This document shows positions 11,647-23,694 of a stretch of 64,000 nt of DNA, in pieces. The notes below the pieces were generated by a model that saw only the letters and a list, made by a program, of their open reading frames with translations, was not told the origin of the DNA and did not search any database. The stretch lies in NCBI GenBank assembly GCA_027627225.1, contig JAPFQT010000040.1, positions 806,001 to 870,000 of the forward strand, given 5' to 3'. The first letter of the stretch is position 1. Every line of letters starts with the position of its first letter. The DNA is from Congeria kusceri (lineage: Eukaryota > Mollusca > Bivalvia > Myida > Dreissenidae). The translations under genes were made by a program, and so were the position numbers.

Positions 11647-11968
11647 GTTTGTTGTAGGTTACATGCCCCAAAAAATAAGGGTAGGTAGGTAGGTAGGTAG
11701 GGATTTATTTATTGTATTGTTTGGGGTGGTTGTGGAATGGTCATCTTTAAGATTCTAAAACTAAATGAATATTCAAAACATATCTGTAATATTCTTATTT
11801 AAACATTGTTTTTAAGTGGATGCTATCAAAACAAAACACTTATTTGTCCAAAAACATTTTAATTAATGGAAAAAGGTAAATAAAATAAAATTATATCTGA
11901 CAAACTCAATAAAATGTTGTAGGGTCGGGGCATTTTAAGGGTAGGTCGGGTAACCTGAAACAAACCTA
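11647..11968. mobile_element. ~320-bp MITE with GTTTGTTnnAGGTTAC TIRs
   Basis: The left end is GTTTGTTGTAGGTTAC and the right end is GTAACCTGAAACAAAC, inverted complements apart from two bases. A (GTAG)n run of about six units sits at 11682-11702 just inside the left end. No coding potential. The target site duplication is not clear. Confidence 0.6.
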
Positions 11969-12339
11969 TTTTTTTACGTTCAACTTATTCACTTGAAACT
12001 TGGAATATACCCTCGTCATCAGCTCCAGTATCAGATGCAGACTTTCACATAACTCTTTTTTTTGTATTTTAACAGAATTATGCTCTTCTTTACTGCGCTG
12101 GGTAAATCGGTTCTAACTAAAAAAAGATGTATCAAATTATGAAGTGTCAGATGTCTTTTTTGGTTGACTAAACGTGATGTGGTAATATACAAGGTTATCC
12201 GCTTTCTTTAGATTCCTTCATAATTAAAATTTTTCCATAAATTATTGTTCATGTGGTTTATTAAAAATTATACTCTTTGTACCATTATTAAAAGTTAATA
12301 ATGGAAAGCGTTTCAATAGATTTACAATAAGTCCATCCT

Positions 12340-12810
12340 TCCGGCCACGTGCTGGACACGTGCAAGTTTTGTCTGCATAATTTAACGTCTGCATAATTGT
12401 CATCTGCACCATGTCACATGTCCCATTTTCTAAAACGGAACAGCCGTGTCACGGATGAAATACGGGTTAAATCGACCTTACTTGTAAACCGGAAGTCTAC
12501 ATGAAAATTAACCTAGAAAGATTTCCGAAATGGAATGCCGATTGGTGTTCGTTCATTGGACGATCGTACCAACTTGTAAACAAAGTGCTCAAGATTTAGG
12601 TACTGTGGTTACTTACAGTCATAGTATCATATCGTTGCGTCGCTTGGTTGTGTCACGTCACGTGTTAATAATCACGTGCGCACGTGTTAACTATCACGTG
12701 CGCACGTGTTAACTATCACGTGCGCACGTAATAACTATCATGTGCGCACATGTTGATCATCACGTGAGCACGTGTTAACTTTCACGTGCGCACATCCCCT
12801 TTATAACAGA
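12340..12810 (+). repeat. Dispersed repeat related to the segmental duplication, with a CACGTG tandem array
   Basis: It shares 'gtctgcataatt...gtcatctgcacc' and 'taaaccggaagtctaca' with 715-780, 16090-16130 and 21890-21975. One isolated unit of the 26-bp minisatellite type (GTTGCGTCGCTTGGTTGTG) occurs at 12634-12652, directly before the 22-bp array at 12650-12795. This element may therefore be the seed of the minisatellites elsewhere (inference). Confidence 0.55.
12650..12795. repeat. 22-bp tandem array of CACGTGCGCACGTG palindromes
   Basis: About six to seven units, each containing the near-perfect palindrome CACGTGCGCACGTG followed by 'ttaactat'. Each unit carries one or two CACGTG E-boxes, the core recognised by bHLH factors. 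Whether it is functional is unknown. Confidence 0.85.
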
Positions 12811-12929
12811 ATCAGGATTTTATAACAACGGTGAGGTATTTACAAAATTTTACTTAACTAACGGACCAGACTCACATGAAATTCTCCATAAAACATATGG
12901 TCACGCGTTTTACCATAATATGTTGTTGT

Positions 12930-14445
12930 TGTTAACTCACCGAGAACGAAGTGCTTAAGTGTGAGCTATTCTAGTCAGTCACCGTCCGTCGTCGTCGTCG
13001 TCAATATGTTTACTTTAAACAACTTCTTCTCTGACACCGCTTGGCCAATTTTAAGCAAACTTGGCAGGAATGTTCCTGGGATGGTTCCTTAACAAAGTCC
13101 TTCAATTCATTTGAATATCTAGAAAACTATTTTTGCCATGGCAACCGAAACCTTACAAAACTGGAAAAACTTTAAAAAATCTTTTGGTCCAAAACCACTG
13201 CTTGGATTTTAAATAATTTCACAGAAATATTCCTCGGGTGACCCTCTACTAAATTTTTTCAAATTATTTTGATTTCTTAAAAAACATGGCCGCCAGGGGG
13301 TGGTGCAGTTTTCCTTCTTTACCGGTAGCTATTTAGAAAATTGTGAAAATCTTCTGCTCAGAAACCACTGGCCGGATTTCAAAATAATACCACATAAATG
13401 TTCCTTTGGTGACCCTCTACCAAATATCTTCAAATCATTTGGATTCGTTAAAAAACATGGCCGCCAGGGGGTGGGGCAGATTTCCTTATTTTTGCTTTAT
13501 ATAAAACTTTGAAAATCTTCTTCTTGGATAGCGCTGACCGGATTTCGAAATTTTTCTCACATAAATGTTTGTTGGGTGACCCTCTACTAAACTTTATTCA
13601 AAGTATTTTGATTCGTTAAAAAACATGGCCACCAGGGGCGGGCAGTTTTCCTTGTATGGCTATATAGAAAACTTTTAAAAATCTTTATGTTCGAAACCGC
13701 TGGCCGGATTTCAAAATAGCTTCAAATAAATATTCCTTGGGTGACCCTCTACCAAATTTCTTCAAATCATTTTTAATCGTTAAAAAATGACCGCCAGGGG
13801 GGGGGGCTTTTTTTCTTATATAGCTATTTAGAAAACTTTGAAAATCTTCTCAGAAACCCCTGACCAGATTTCAAAATAATTTCGCATAAATAGTCATTGG
13901 GTGACTCTCTACCAAATGTCTTTAAATCATTTTGATTCGTTAAAAAACATGGCCACTGGGGGATCGTGGCAGTTTTCTTTATATGGCTATACAGAAAACT
14001 TGATAAAAAATTCTTAACCGAAACCTCTGACTGGATTTCAAAATAATTTACAGAAATGTTCCTTGGGTAATCCTCTACCAAATCTCTTCAAATCATTTTG
14101 ATTTGTAAAATATATGACCGCCAAGGTGTTGGGCAGTTGTTATACAGAAAACTTTAGAAATCTTGTCAGAAACCTCCGACCGGAATTTAAAAATAAGTTT
14201 GCACAAACGTTCCTTGGTTGACATTCTATCGTTTTCTCTGAAAATGTTCTTGTCTGAAACTACTTGCTTGATTTTGAGATAATTTCACATAAATAATTCT
14301 TCCATTTATTAAATTCCATCCACTTGTTTTGATTCACAAAAAACATTGCTGTCAGTGGTCCATTGTCACATCTCTGAATACGCTATTAACCTTTTACGAG
14401 CTATTGTGGTTCATTCAACTCAGGTGAGCGACCCGGGGCCAATTG
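12930..14445 (+). repeat. Hairpin-ended dispersed element (GCTCACC family), with internal ~165-bp tandem units
   Basis: It starts 'aactcaccgagaacgaagtgcttaagtgtgagcta', a hairpin, then 'ccgtccgtcgtcgtcgtcgtc', and ends 'caactcaggtgagcgacccggggcc'. Between 13040 and 14330 a ~165-bp module repeats about seven times; each contains 'aaaaaacatggccgccaggggg', 'ggccggatttcaaaataatt' and 'ccttgggtgaccctctacc'. The 70- and 85-codon open frames here are module artefacts. Reversed relatives are at 55108-55640. Confidence 0.75.
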
Positions 14446-14654
14446 ACCCTCTTATTTTATCTTTTATTGTTTATCTTTAATGTGCCTGTCAAATATATCT
14501 CTACCGGTAATTCAATTGTATAGACTTAAACTGTGGAGAAAATAATCTGTAAGTTTGGTCACATGTCGTTTGGCGCCATGCATTCATGTATAATTAAAAA
14601 ATAATTTTTGATTTTGAGTTGTTTATCTGTAAATAAAAACGGTTTGAAGTTCTG

Positions 14655-15545
14655 ATGCTTCTCGCTTATTTTTCTATAGACAAAGAACAACATTATCGTT
14701 GTTAAACTACCCAATAAACAACGCAAAAAGAAGTCCTGATTCTGAGCGGTGCATAGGAAAATAACGTTATGTTTACAATTGCAATAATATTTGTCAAGTC
14801 ATGTTAGAATCAAAACAATTTTCGCATTATCATTGTTTATTGGCCAATAAACAACTCTTTGTCGCTCTGATCCGTGGCTATAAAACAACTCGGGCTAACG
14901 CCCTCGTGGTTTAATTCCTACGCATCAAAACTCCAAATCGTTGTTTATTAGCCGATAAACAACGATGAATCTAAATTTCCATCGAATCGAATTTTAAATA
15001 TACGCGCATCAGAACAAAAAATCGTTGTTCATTACGGATAAACAGCGATATAGCGAAAATTATTTCGATTCTAACATGATATGACAGCAAATTCTGCAAT
15101 TACTATATTTTAAGACTTGTGCGAGTTGTTTATTGGCTATTAACAACGACATTTTTTCTTCTTTGTCTATAGAAAACTGCGCGTGTCATGTTAAAATTGC
15201 TGTTTAATTTAATTTAAACAGCGAAATACAAACATCCGCAAATTATTTAAAATAAATATTCTAACATGATACGCGCAGTGTTTTCTATAGACATAGAACA
15301 CAATTTACCGTTGTTAAGCTACGGTACCAATAAACAACCCGAAAATAGTTCCGAAACTGTAAAATATATTTCGGATTTTAATTGCGGAATATGTTGCCAG
15401 GTCATATTTGAAACGAAATAATCTTCGCATTATCGTTGTTTATCGGCTAATAAGCAACGATTTGTCGTTCTAACGCCCTCGTGGTTTAATTTCTACGCAT
15501 CAAAACTCAAACTCGTTGTTTGTTAGCCGATAAACAACTTTAAAT
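14655..15545. repeat. Nest of three GTTGTTTAT dispersed elements (+,-,+)
   Basis: A forward copy (about 14655-14970), an inverted partial copy (about 15000-15190, ending near 'ttctttgtctatagaaaac') and another forward copy (about 15275-15545) lie head to tail or tail to tail. They share 'gctaacgccctcgtggtttaatt', 'attctaacatgat' and 'gacaaagaacaacattatcgttgtt'. See 8080-8405 for the family. Confidence 0.65.
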
Positions 15546-16390
15546 CTAAAATTATTTCATAAGTATATTTACGTGTTCAATAGCGAATTAATGTAATTTG
15601 TTTCGATGAAAATATTCACTCTCTATTTCCAACCCTACAATAAGAGGATTTGTTTATCAACCTATGGCTGTCGTCTGGAAATAACATTGTCGGTTTAGAA
15701 ATTAGTCGTATTATATTCGACAGAACTTCTATGTGCCCGAAGTGAAAAACATGTCAATCTTAGCTGAACTTGATCTTCTAGCTCAGATGAGCGGAATCTC
15801 AAAAATATTTTATTTTCGAAATACCTTTTCTTCTACATAAAATAAGACAAATTTTTGTTAAGTTTTGATTAAAACATGAATCTCATTAAGAAAATCTACG
15901 CTGATATACGCTGAGAGGAGTTCATTATTATGTAAAATATATAATTGTCCTATTATTAAAATTGATCCAGATATTTAGTGAACACCATTTTTAGTCTGAT
16001 CCTGAAATATTTAGTTCAACTTGTTTTGTAGACACGGGGAATGGTCACACTCTGTATCGCATAAACCAAGTGTTCGTTGGACATGTTGTGTTGATCAGGT
16101 CGAGCTGACGCGTAAACCGGAAGTTTACAGACCGGAAGCAATTGATTCCTACGGACCGTCCTGACCTAGGTGCAACTCCGTCTTCCTCCTTATTTATAGG
16201 TACACGTGCACCAAGTTTTTCGACACAGAAGAAGAATACGATTCGCGACTTGTGTTGTTTATTTACGCACTTTATGAACAGAGTATTGTTTCTTATTCCC
16301 TTTTATTACACAAAACTATTTTTAAAGGTGCGACCTGGGCCCTTGTTAAGAAATATTTTTAAGTCGTTCATAACTACGTTGGAAATAAGT
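15546..16390. other. Intergenic; contains a fragment related to the segmental duplication
   Basis: 16040-16260 shares 'gcgtaaaccggaagtttaca' and 'acgtgcaccaagtttttcgaca' with the 690 and 21840 segments. No gene is supported; the 83-codon frame at 16142 lies within the repeat. Confidence 0.45.
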
Positions 16391-16394
16391 TAAA

Positions 16395-16450
16395 ACACCA
16401 CCACCACCACCAACAATAACAGCAACAACATCAACAACAACAACAACCAT
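16395..16450. repeat. (CCA)n/(CAA)n microsatellite
   Basis: Short tracts of CAC/CCA followed by AACAACAACAACAACC. Confidence 0.8.
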
Positions 16451-16511
16451 TTATTAGCTCTTAAGCATGCAGTTTCTTTTTCGCCAGACGCAAAACACAA
16501 GTGCTATACAT

Positions 16512-18037
16512 CACGGCCTGTACCCGGATAATCCTTACGTAGTGCAGCGACCCTAACGCAGTGCCAAAATGGCGGACACAGAGACAGAATATGCTATTAT
16601 TTTTCATGTTTTTATCATGTTGTTATATTTGTGTTAAGTATAAATTTTAATATTTTAATAGTTATAGTGTACAGTGGTTTATGTAATTAATATTTTGTTT
16701 CACAATCACTCTTATGATGCTTGAAGTCATTAAAATGTACCCGAAAGTCCGCTTAAGAACATTTTTATGTTTCCGACCTATTAAAATATCTTAAAATGCA
16801 TAAGTACCGTACTTGATAACTATATTAGTTAAACGAACATCTCTACGACAATGTGTAATCATATCAAAGTTTAAAGTCGATGTTTACAGCTAAAACATTG
16901 TCTGTATTGTGAAGTGGTTATGTGCTTGCGGATAATTCCTGACTGATTAAGGAAACTGTGATGGATAAGTGCGAACGTAAAAAGGATAATTACCTAACAA
17001 ACTGAAAAATAAAATATATGTTCGTCCTGTATATATGAAAGTATTTCTTTAAGTGTTATTAATGTGCTCGTTCAATCATTTCCTCTAAACTGTCAGAAGA
17101 TGTGTCACAATATACACATTTAAACTTTGGACGTTCAAATATATTTACAAGAGGGTCACTACGATTGCATTCTATTCTTTTACATTTTTTAAGTGTATTC
17201 CACTTTCATTATTTTGAACTCTATATACTACATCGTCTTTAATAATAGCGGATTTTTTTTCTGTCTTTGCAAATTGTTTGGCACTCTATCAGGATAGAAT
17301 GTCGAGCGATACCCATTATTCCAACTATATATTCGTCCAGCAAAAGCTCGCGATTTTCAACACAGGTTTTCATGGTAAAGTTGTATATGTAAATACACGT
17401 TAAAAATTGTCACTGGTGAACGAGCAAATTACACAATACGACTGGAATGAAAATAGAAATATATAAAGGTCCATTATAGTCGTTCAGCATACATGTATAT
17501 TAATTCATTTATATAGAATGTTAGTCGGTTAGGTGTTTATTTGTCGGGTTTTATACGTTTGTTTGGTTTTTATCCGTTCCTAGTATACATTGCGTTCGGT
17601 TATTGTTAACTAGAAGTTAGGTTTTATCCATTTATTCGCAGTCTGCACATTCGAACGAGTATTGTGTCCATATCCAATGGAATAACAACACAGTGTCGAC
17701 AGGGTTTTGAAACAGTATATGTTTGCTTCAACACTGCGAAATAATATGGCAATTTAAAGCATCTAAGTATTTTGTAAGATTTTTTATACATATTTTAATT
17801 GGATGTTTGGCCTTGTTTCTCAGCATTCCATCTTACAACCCAATAATTGCTAGATGTAACATTAGGTATATTGAATTTGATACTTATTTTATCAATGGCG
17901 ACAGATATTACAACAAAAACATACCTGTAAATAAGAAATATATGCATAAAACAAAGTAGCCCCGACTTTCCATCCGCAATTATAGCACTGCGTTAGGGTC
18001 GCTGCACTGCGTTATGATTATCCGAGTACAGGCTGTG
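16512..18037. mobile_element. 1.5-kb TIR transposon with ~50-bp TIRs and 5-bp TSD (TACAT)
   Basis: The left terminus begins CACGGCCTGTACCCGGATAA and runs through GCAGCGACCCTAACGCAGTGC. The right terminus is its inverted complement, ending in GTACAGGCTGTG, with few mismatches over about 50 bp. TACAT directly flanks both sides (16507-16511 and 18038-18042). Internal DNA is AT-rich with a decayed minus-strand coding patch (17060-17400). The 5-bp duplication and CA-starting ends would suit a 5-bp-TSD hAT-like group, but I cannot assign a superfamily. Confidence 0.85.
17060..17400 (-). pseudogene. Decayed coding fragment with a CxxC-type zinc-binding motif
   Basis: On the minus strand, protein-like frames run from about 17390 to 17062 but switch frame at A-rich runs near 17254-17262 and 17187-17192. 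The last portion has the pattern C-x4-C ... C-V-Y-C ... H, read as KFKCVYCDTSSDSLEEMIER followed by AH and stop. It resembles a zinc-finger-type C-terminus; I do not recognise the protein. It lies inside the 16512-18037 TIR element, so it is probably a remnant of that element's gene. Confidence 0.3.
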
Positions 18038-18770
18038 TACATGAGAATAATATGAAATTAGGCAATGACGGAAGTTGCAAAAGAATATATGTCCCTTTCA
18101 AAGTAATAAATATCACAGTGCTTTGGAACATGTTCGCGACTTATACAAATGTACTTAATATTAGTGGAATATAGTTGCAACTCTTGTGTCAAAATCTTCA
18201 AAGTATGCATTTATTTTGGTAAGAAAATCCAATTATAGAATTTCGGAATCTTAAGCTTTTCAAATTTTCGAGCCGTTTTAAATACCAGCATATACCTCTT
18301 AACTTGGAGAGCGCACAACCTTATATGGATGTACAAAAAATTGCTTGTTTCCCCTCCCACTTCCGATCGAAACGAAGTGGCCACGATTTGAAATATTGTT
18401 GACTTCGTTCATGGACTGAACCTGCGAAGGCTCGTCGGATGTTGAGTATGTGGATTCTAAAAAAACACTTTAAAACCTATTCAGCAGTATAACATTCACA
18501 GAAATTATCAGGGCTGAAAACAACGAGAGGCTCCGAATCGTGCGTGACCTCCCAGCTAGGCTTTCCACGATGTTATAGTGTTATGCGTACTTTTGTACAG
18601 TTGTTGCTTGTTATTTGTAACAAAATTATGATACTTGTTCATAATAATTGCTTTGTTTATAATATTTATTTGTGACGTTTTTTAAGTGTAAGATCTTCAT
18701 TCATTAGGGAACATACTGTACAATTTTTATTCATGGTTCGGGTGAACATCGAACACATTGAAAATCGTTG
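18038..18770. other. Intergenic, no gene recognised
   Basis: AT-rich and unremarkable except for two degenerate 31-bp array units at about 18665-18735 ('tttttaagtgtaagatcttcattcat'). Confidence 0.4.
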
Positions 18771-18774
18771 GACC

Positions 18775-19258
18775 GGTTCCGTAACTCCGTATCCGTATCC
18801 GCATTTTCGGGTCCGTATAGTGCGTCCGTATAGAATCTCTCACTGAGTATTGTATGTGGATACGGACAACATACGGACGAAATGCAGCAAGACGAAGGGC
18901 AATATACATGCTGTGTAAACTATATTATAAAATATAGGGGTTTGGTTTTATATGCTAAAAAGTAGGAAATTTGTTCAATGCTAACAAATTGAAAGGAATT
19001 TGCTGAATTCAAAAAAAATGCTGTTATCTATAGGGAATTCGTTGGAATTGGTTAAATGATCATTAATTAGAATATGTTTGATTTCACATCAGTAAATATC
19101 ATTAAAATTGATAATCTCTTTCGACATTTTGATAGCCAGAATCAAACAGAAAGACAATAATAAATACACGGACACGGATGCATGGAAATGGCCTTCCGAA
19201 TTGAAATTTTGCGGATACGTATGCGGATACGATCCCGGTTACGGATAGGGACTCGAGG
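18775..19258. mobile_element. Possible MITE with CCGTATCCGTATCCGC terminal inverted repeats
   Basis: CCGTATCCGTATCCGCATTT at about 18787-18806 is answered by TTTGCGGATACGTATGCGGA at about 19208-19227. The flanking 'ggttccgtaac' and 'ggttacggat' also pair. The internal DNA is AT-rich. Boundaries and target duplication are uncertain. Confidence 0.4.
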
Positions 19259-19319
19259 AAACGCGGCCTATGCTGATTCCTTAGTGTTTGTGGTCTACCA
19301 TGGGATTGTATTGCGTTAC

Positions 19320-20225
19320 GCGTTTGTGTCGCTTGTTTGTGTTACGTCGTTATTACGCCTGGTTGTGTAACTTCGTTGTGTCGCTTGTTTGTGTTATGTC
19401 GTTATGTCGCCTGGTTGTGTTATGTCGTTGTGTCGTCTGGTTGTGTTACATCGTTGTGTCGCCTCGTATTGTTACGTCGTTGTGTCACCTGGTTTTGTTA
19501 CCTCGCTGCGTCGCCTGGTTGTGTTATGACGTTGTGTCGCCAGGTTGTGTAACATAGTTGTGTCGTCTGGTTTTGTTACCTCGTTGTGTAACCTGGTTGT
19601 GTTTCCTCGCTGTGTCGCCTAGTTGTATTACATCGTTGAGTCGCCTGGTTGTGTTACGTCGTTGTGTCGCCTGTTTGTGTTACCTCTTTGTGTCGCCTGA
19701 TTGTGATACCTCGCTGTGTCGCCTGGTTGTGTTACGTCGCTTTTTCGCCTGGTTGTGTTACATCGCTGTGTCGCCTGGTTGTGTTACCTCGCTGTTTCGC
19801 CTGGTTGTGTTACGTCGTTGTGTCGTCTGGTTGTGTTATGTCGTTGTATCGCCTGGTTATGTTACGTCATTGTGTCGCCTGGTTGTGTTGCCTCGCAATG
19901 TCGCCTTGTTGTATTAGGTCGTTGTGTCGCCTGGTTGTCTTATGTCGTTGTGTCGCCTGGTTGTGTTACACCGTTATGTCGTCTAATCGTGTTGTGTCGT
20001 TGTGTCGCCTGGTTGTGTTACGTCCTTGTATCGCCTGGTTACGTTACCTCGTTGTGTCGCCCGGTCGTGTTACCTCTTTGTGTCGCCTGGTTGTGTTACC
20101 TCATTGTGTCGCCTGGTTGTGTTCCATCGTTGTGTCGCCTGGTTGTGTTACGTCGTTGTATCGCCAGGTTATGTAGCGTCGTTGTGTCGCCCGGACAGTT
20201 ACCTGGGTGCGTCCCCTGGTTGTGA
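19320..20225. repeat. 26-bp minisatellite, ~35 units (second array)
   Basis: The unit GTTACGTCGTTGTGTCGCCT plus 'ggttgt' has the same 26-bp length and the same GTCGTTGTGTCGCC core as the array at 9590. Because the period is not a multiple of three and the units lack stops, several overlapping frames (up to 175 codons) stay open at once; their Cys-, Arg- and Val-rich translations are artefacts. Confidence 0.92.
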
Positions 20226-20239
20226 TATTTACATATAAG

Positions 20240-21130
20240 TGGCACTTAATTGTTTAACACGTTAACGTTGCCTGATTGTGTGGTTTTATACACTGCATAT
20301 GACTATTTCTTGAATAAGTCACTCATTATATTGGATGGTGCTGTGAATTGTGGCGTGAAAATGTTAGATTTAGGTTTATTTGATCGAAGATAAACAGCGA
20401 AACAACTCTTTTTTTCTGTGTTTGTCCATACTACACATACGAATTTTCACCATTTTGAAACGCCGCTAGTGCAAAAACAAGCAACTATCTTTTTACATAA
20501 ACAAATAATGACAAATACGTTTTATACTTGGATATATATTTTAAATTAATATACACCATACTTGCAATGTAGCGTACATATTAATTTTATATTTGTATTA
20601 TAACTATTACATGTTTCATATAACGAACATAATCGCGACCAGTTTTAATATAATTTTATTTCAAAAATAGAGGTGTCCAATTGCAATGCAAACAGCCTAT
20701 TATCATTTTCAATGTCCGCAATTTAACTTAAATGTCAATTTAAAAAAAAACAACAACAAATGATTGAAATGTCTTTGTAGGAATGCATTTTAAATGCTCG
20801 AAATGTTTTAGTGCATTTCATAACTGGAATAAAAAAATGTTATCCGATCGGGACGTCAAAATAATTACACACGAAATTTAAACGAAATGCAATTAACGAG
20901 TTTCTTGAAAAAAAAGCAGCGAAACTTGGTACAAGTTCTCATAACAACACACTAAGGTATCATATTAATACTCGTTGGTAATGTACCTTGCCATACAACG
21001 TATTTCCTTTTTACGTAACATGCTATATATGTTTCTCTTTTCTATGATTGATCGCGCAACAATGTACACAACAATACGGTTCCTAACGGACATGGAATAT
21101 TTTAATAGATATTATGTTATACAAATAAAG
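20240..21130. other. AT-rich intergenic DNA, no gene recognised
   Basis: No tandem repeat, TIR or exon-like frame was detected. Confidence 0.4.
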
Positions 21131-21135
21131 TTGCA

Positions 21136-21215
21136 GTAAGCCTAGGGTGATCGATGCGGTGTCCGCCTTGTAATCGGGAGATCGTGACTTCGAACTGGTG
21201 GTTTTATAAAAGTGG
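21136..21215 (+). mobile_element. tRNA-derived SINE head
   Basis: 'agcctagggtgatcgatgcggtgtccgccttgtaatcgggagatcgtgacttcgaac' has a tRNA-like layout: an A-box-like region, then the B-box-like GTGACTTCGAAC. The downstream shared tail is not evident, so the copy is truncated. Confidence 0.5.
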
Positions 21216-21469
21216 TACAAAACATGATACACCACCTGATAGTATCACAGGTCAAACAACAGCTTGCATACATAGTTTCTGTTAGTTAAGGTATAGTTTA
21301 ACAAAGTATATTATTATGTGTCTCTTCATGATAACCAAGATTGACAGTATTCGTGTTCTTTATTTGTTACTATTTATACTGATTGGCTAGACAATTATGA
21401 AAATGTTCATATAATTATTGTCAGTGTGTTGTAAATATCATTTTCGTTCAATAAGGAAATAATTTGCAA

Positions 21470-21790
21470 TATATCGTTGTTTATCGGGCAATAAAGAACG
21501 ATTTGGAGTTCTGATGGAATTAAACCACGAGGACGTTAGCCCGAGTTGTTTAATAGCTACGCATCAGAACGACAAAGAGTTGTTTATTGGCCGATACACA
21601 ACGATAATGCGAAAATTATTTCGATTCTAACATGATTTGACATATTTTTGCAATTGTAATTGGAAACTACTTTTTACTATTCTCCTCTCAGAATCGGGAC
21701 TTCTTTTTGCGTTGTTTATTGGGTAGTTAAACAACGATAGTTTTAGTTCTTTGTCTATAAAGAAAAAGAAGCGAGCATCATGTTAAAATG
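21470..21790 (-). repeat. GTTGTTTAT dispersed element, inverted copy
   Basis: Reverse-oriented copy of the family at 8080 and 14655, with 'aattaaaccacgaggacgttagc' and 'gttgtttattggccgatacacaac'. It lies directly upstream of segmental duplication copy 2. Confidence 0.65.
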
Positions 21791-22589
21791 TTTCGCTCGA
21801 AACCCTCGCGTCAGAAAATACGCTTGTTGTACATAGACTGGTCTATAATTCTTGCCTCGTTTCGGACACGCGGACCTGTCTTCTACACAAATTGTCGTCT
21901 GCACGTGTGCTCCGCGTCATATTTTCTGTTTCGAGATGCGGACTAGTTCCGAGTTAATTCGTGAACCGGAAGCCTACACACTGGATGCGAGTGATTCTGT
22001 ATAGACCGGTATACGTGCATTAAGCTTCTCGGCGACATCGAGTGCACGATATATCTGAAATAGTCAGTTTTGTATGTTTTTTGGCTTTCTATCCTGGCGT
22101 TGCGAAGAAATCGCGATTTACTTGATTCTGCTGCTGATTTATTCAACTTACGTTGAAGTATCGTCTGGTCTGGTTGCCATAAACTAAAATAGTTTCTCTT
22201 GCAACGACAGACAAGAAAGAAATCGCCACGAGTGTAGGTGTTATTTTTTTTGTTCATGAAATGCAGCCTAGAAGACACCGATACTGGCTGCTCTCAGAAT
22301 TTTCATATTTCAAATGCTAGCCTGGCAACACGTCTCTTTCTGAGAAACACACAAATTATAATTGTCCTGTATGATGTTGCTCTGATATTACTATCGTATT
22401 GTATTCGCAAGGACTAAGAAAGTATTAATTGTTGTTGCTTTCTTTTTCTGTGCGCCAGACATAAATATCGTAAAATTTACAAGAGGTTGTAGAAATGTAT
22501 GACTTTTTATATAAACAAAGTAAAACATAAACCTTAAGAATAACCTACCTATCAGCAATTAAAATTGTCCAACTTTTATATGTCAACTT

Positions 22590-23575
22590 TCGTGATGATT
22601 ACTTTGTGTACGCTCTTTAGTCGTGAGGATTACTTAGTGTACGATCTTTATATTTTTATTCGTGAGGATTACTTAGTGTACGATATTTATTCGTGAGGAT
22701 TACTGAGTGTACGATCTTTATTCGTGATAGTTACTTGATGAACGAAATTAATTTGTTATTATTACGTAGTGTACGATCTTTATTAGTGGCAATTACTATA
22801 TGTACGAACTTTATTATTGATTATTACTTAGTGTACGATCTTAATTATTGATAATTAATTAGTGCTCTATCTTTATTCGTGTCGTAAACTTAGTGCACGA
22901 TCTTTATTAGTGATAGTTACTTAGTGTACGATCATTATGCAAAAGTATTACTTAGTTGATGATCTTTAGTTGTGACGATTACTTAGTTCACAATCTTTAT
23001 TAGTGATAATTACTTAGTGTTCGGTATTTATTCGTGTCGATAACTAGTGTACTATCTGTATTCATGAAGATTATTTAGTGCAGGATCTTTATTAATGATA
23101 ATTACTTTATGTACGATATTTATTAGTGATACTTTACTGTATGTAATATCTGTATTAGTGATTATAACTAAGTGTTTTATCTTTATTCGTGACGATTACT
23201 TAATGTACGATCTTTATTCGCAATATTTGATAAGCGTATAATCTTTATACTTGAGGATTACTTAGTGGACGATCTTTATTCGCGATAATTATTTAGTGTA
23301 CGATACTTAATCGTTATAATTACTTAGTGTACTATCTAAAAAAGGTGATAATTACTAAGTGTTCTATCTTTGTTTGTGACGATTACTTGGTGAACGGTAT
23401 TTAATTAGTGATAAATAATTAGTGTTCTATGATTACTGACAGAACTATCTTTATTCGTGCTGATTACGATCGTTATTAGTGTTAATTAATTAATGTACGA
23501 TCTTTATTCGCGTTAATTACTTAGTGTACGATGTGCATTCGTGTTGATTACTTCGATTTCTATCTTAAACTTTTT
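22590..23575 (+). repeat. 31-bp degenerate tandem array (copy 2)
   Basis: About 30 units of TTAGTGTACGATCTTTATTC plus a variable 11-bp linker. It is roughly double the length of the equivalent array at 2165-2675, so the array has expanded or contracted since the segmental duplication. Confidence 0.88.
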
Positions 23576-23694
23576 TATGATTGCTGTGTGTTCAAATAAA
23601 TTCTACGAATGTGTTTGGTATTACAATCTTTAAGAAATTTTATATTTAACAAAAATACGATCTCGCGTTTATGTCTTTTGATAATTAATTTCAC

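Noticed and set aside
19288..20238. Cluster of Cys/Val/Ser-rich frames resembling repetitive proteins
   Set aside because: They lie entirely in the 26-bp minisatellite, whose period makes each + strand frame cycle through the same units.
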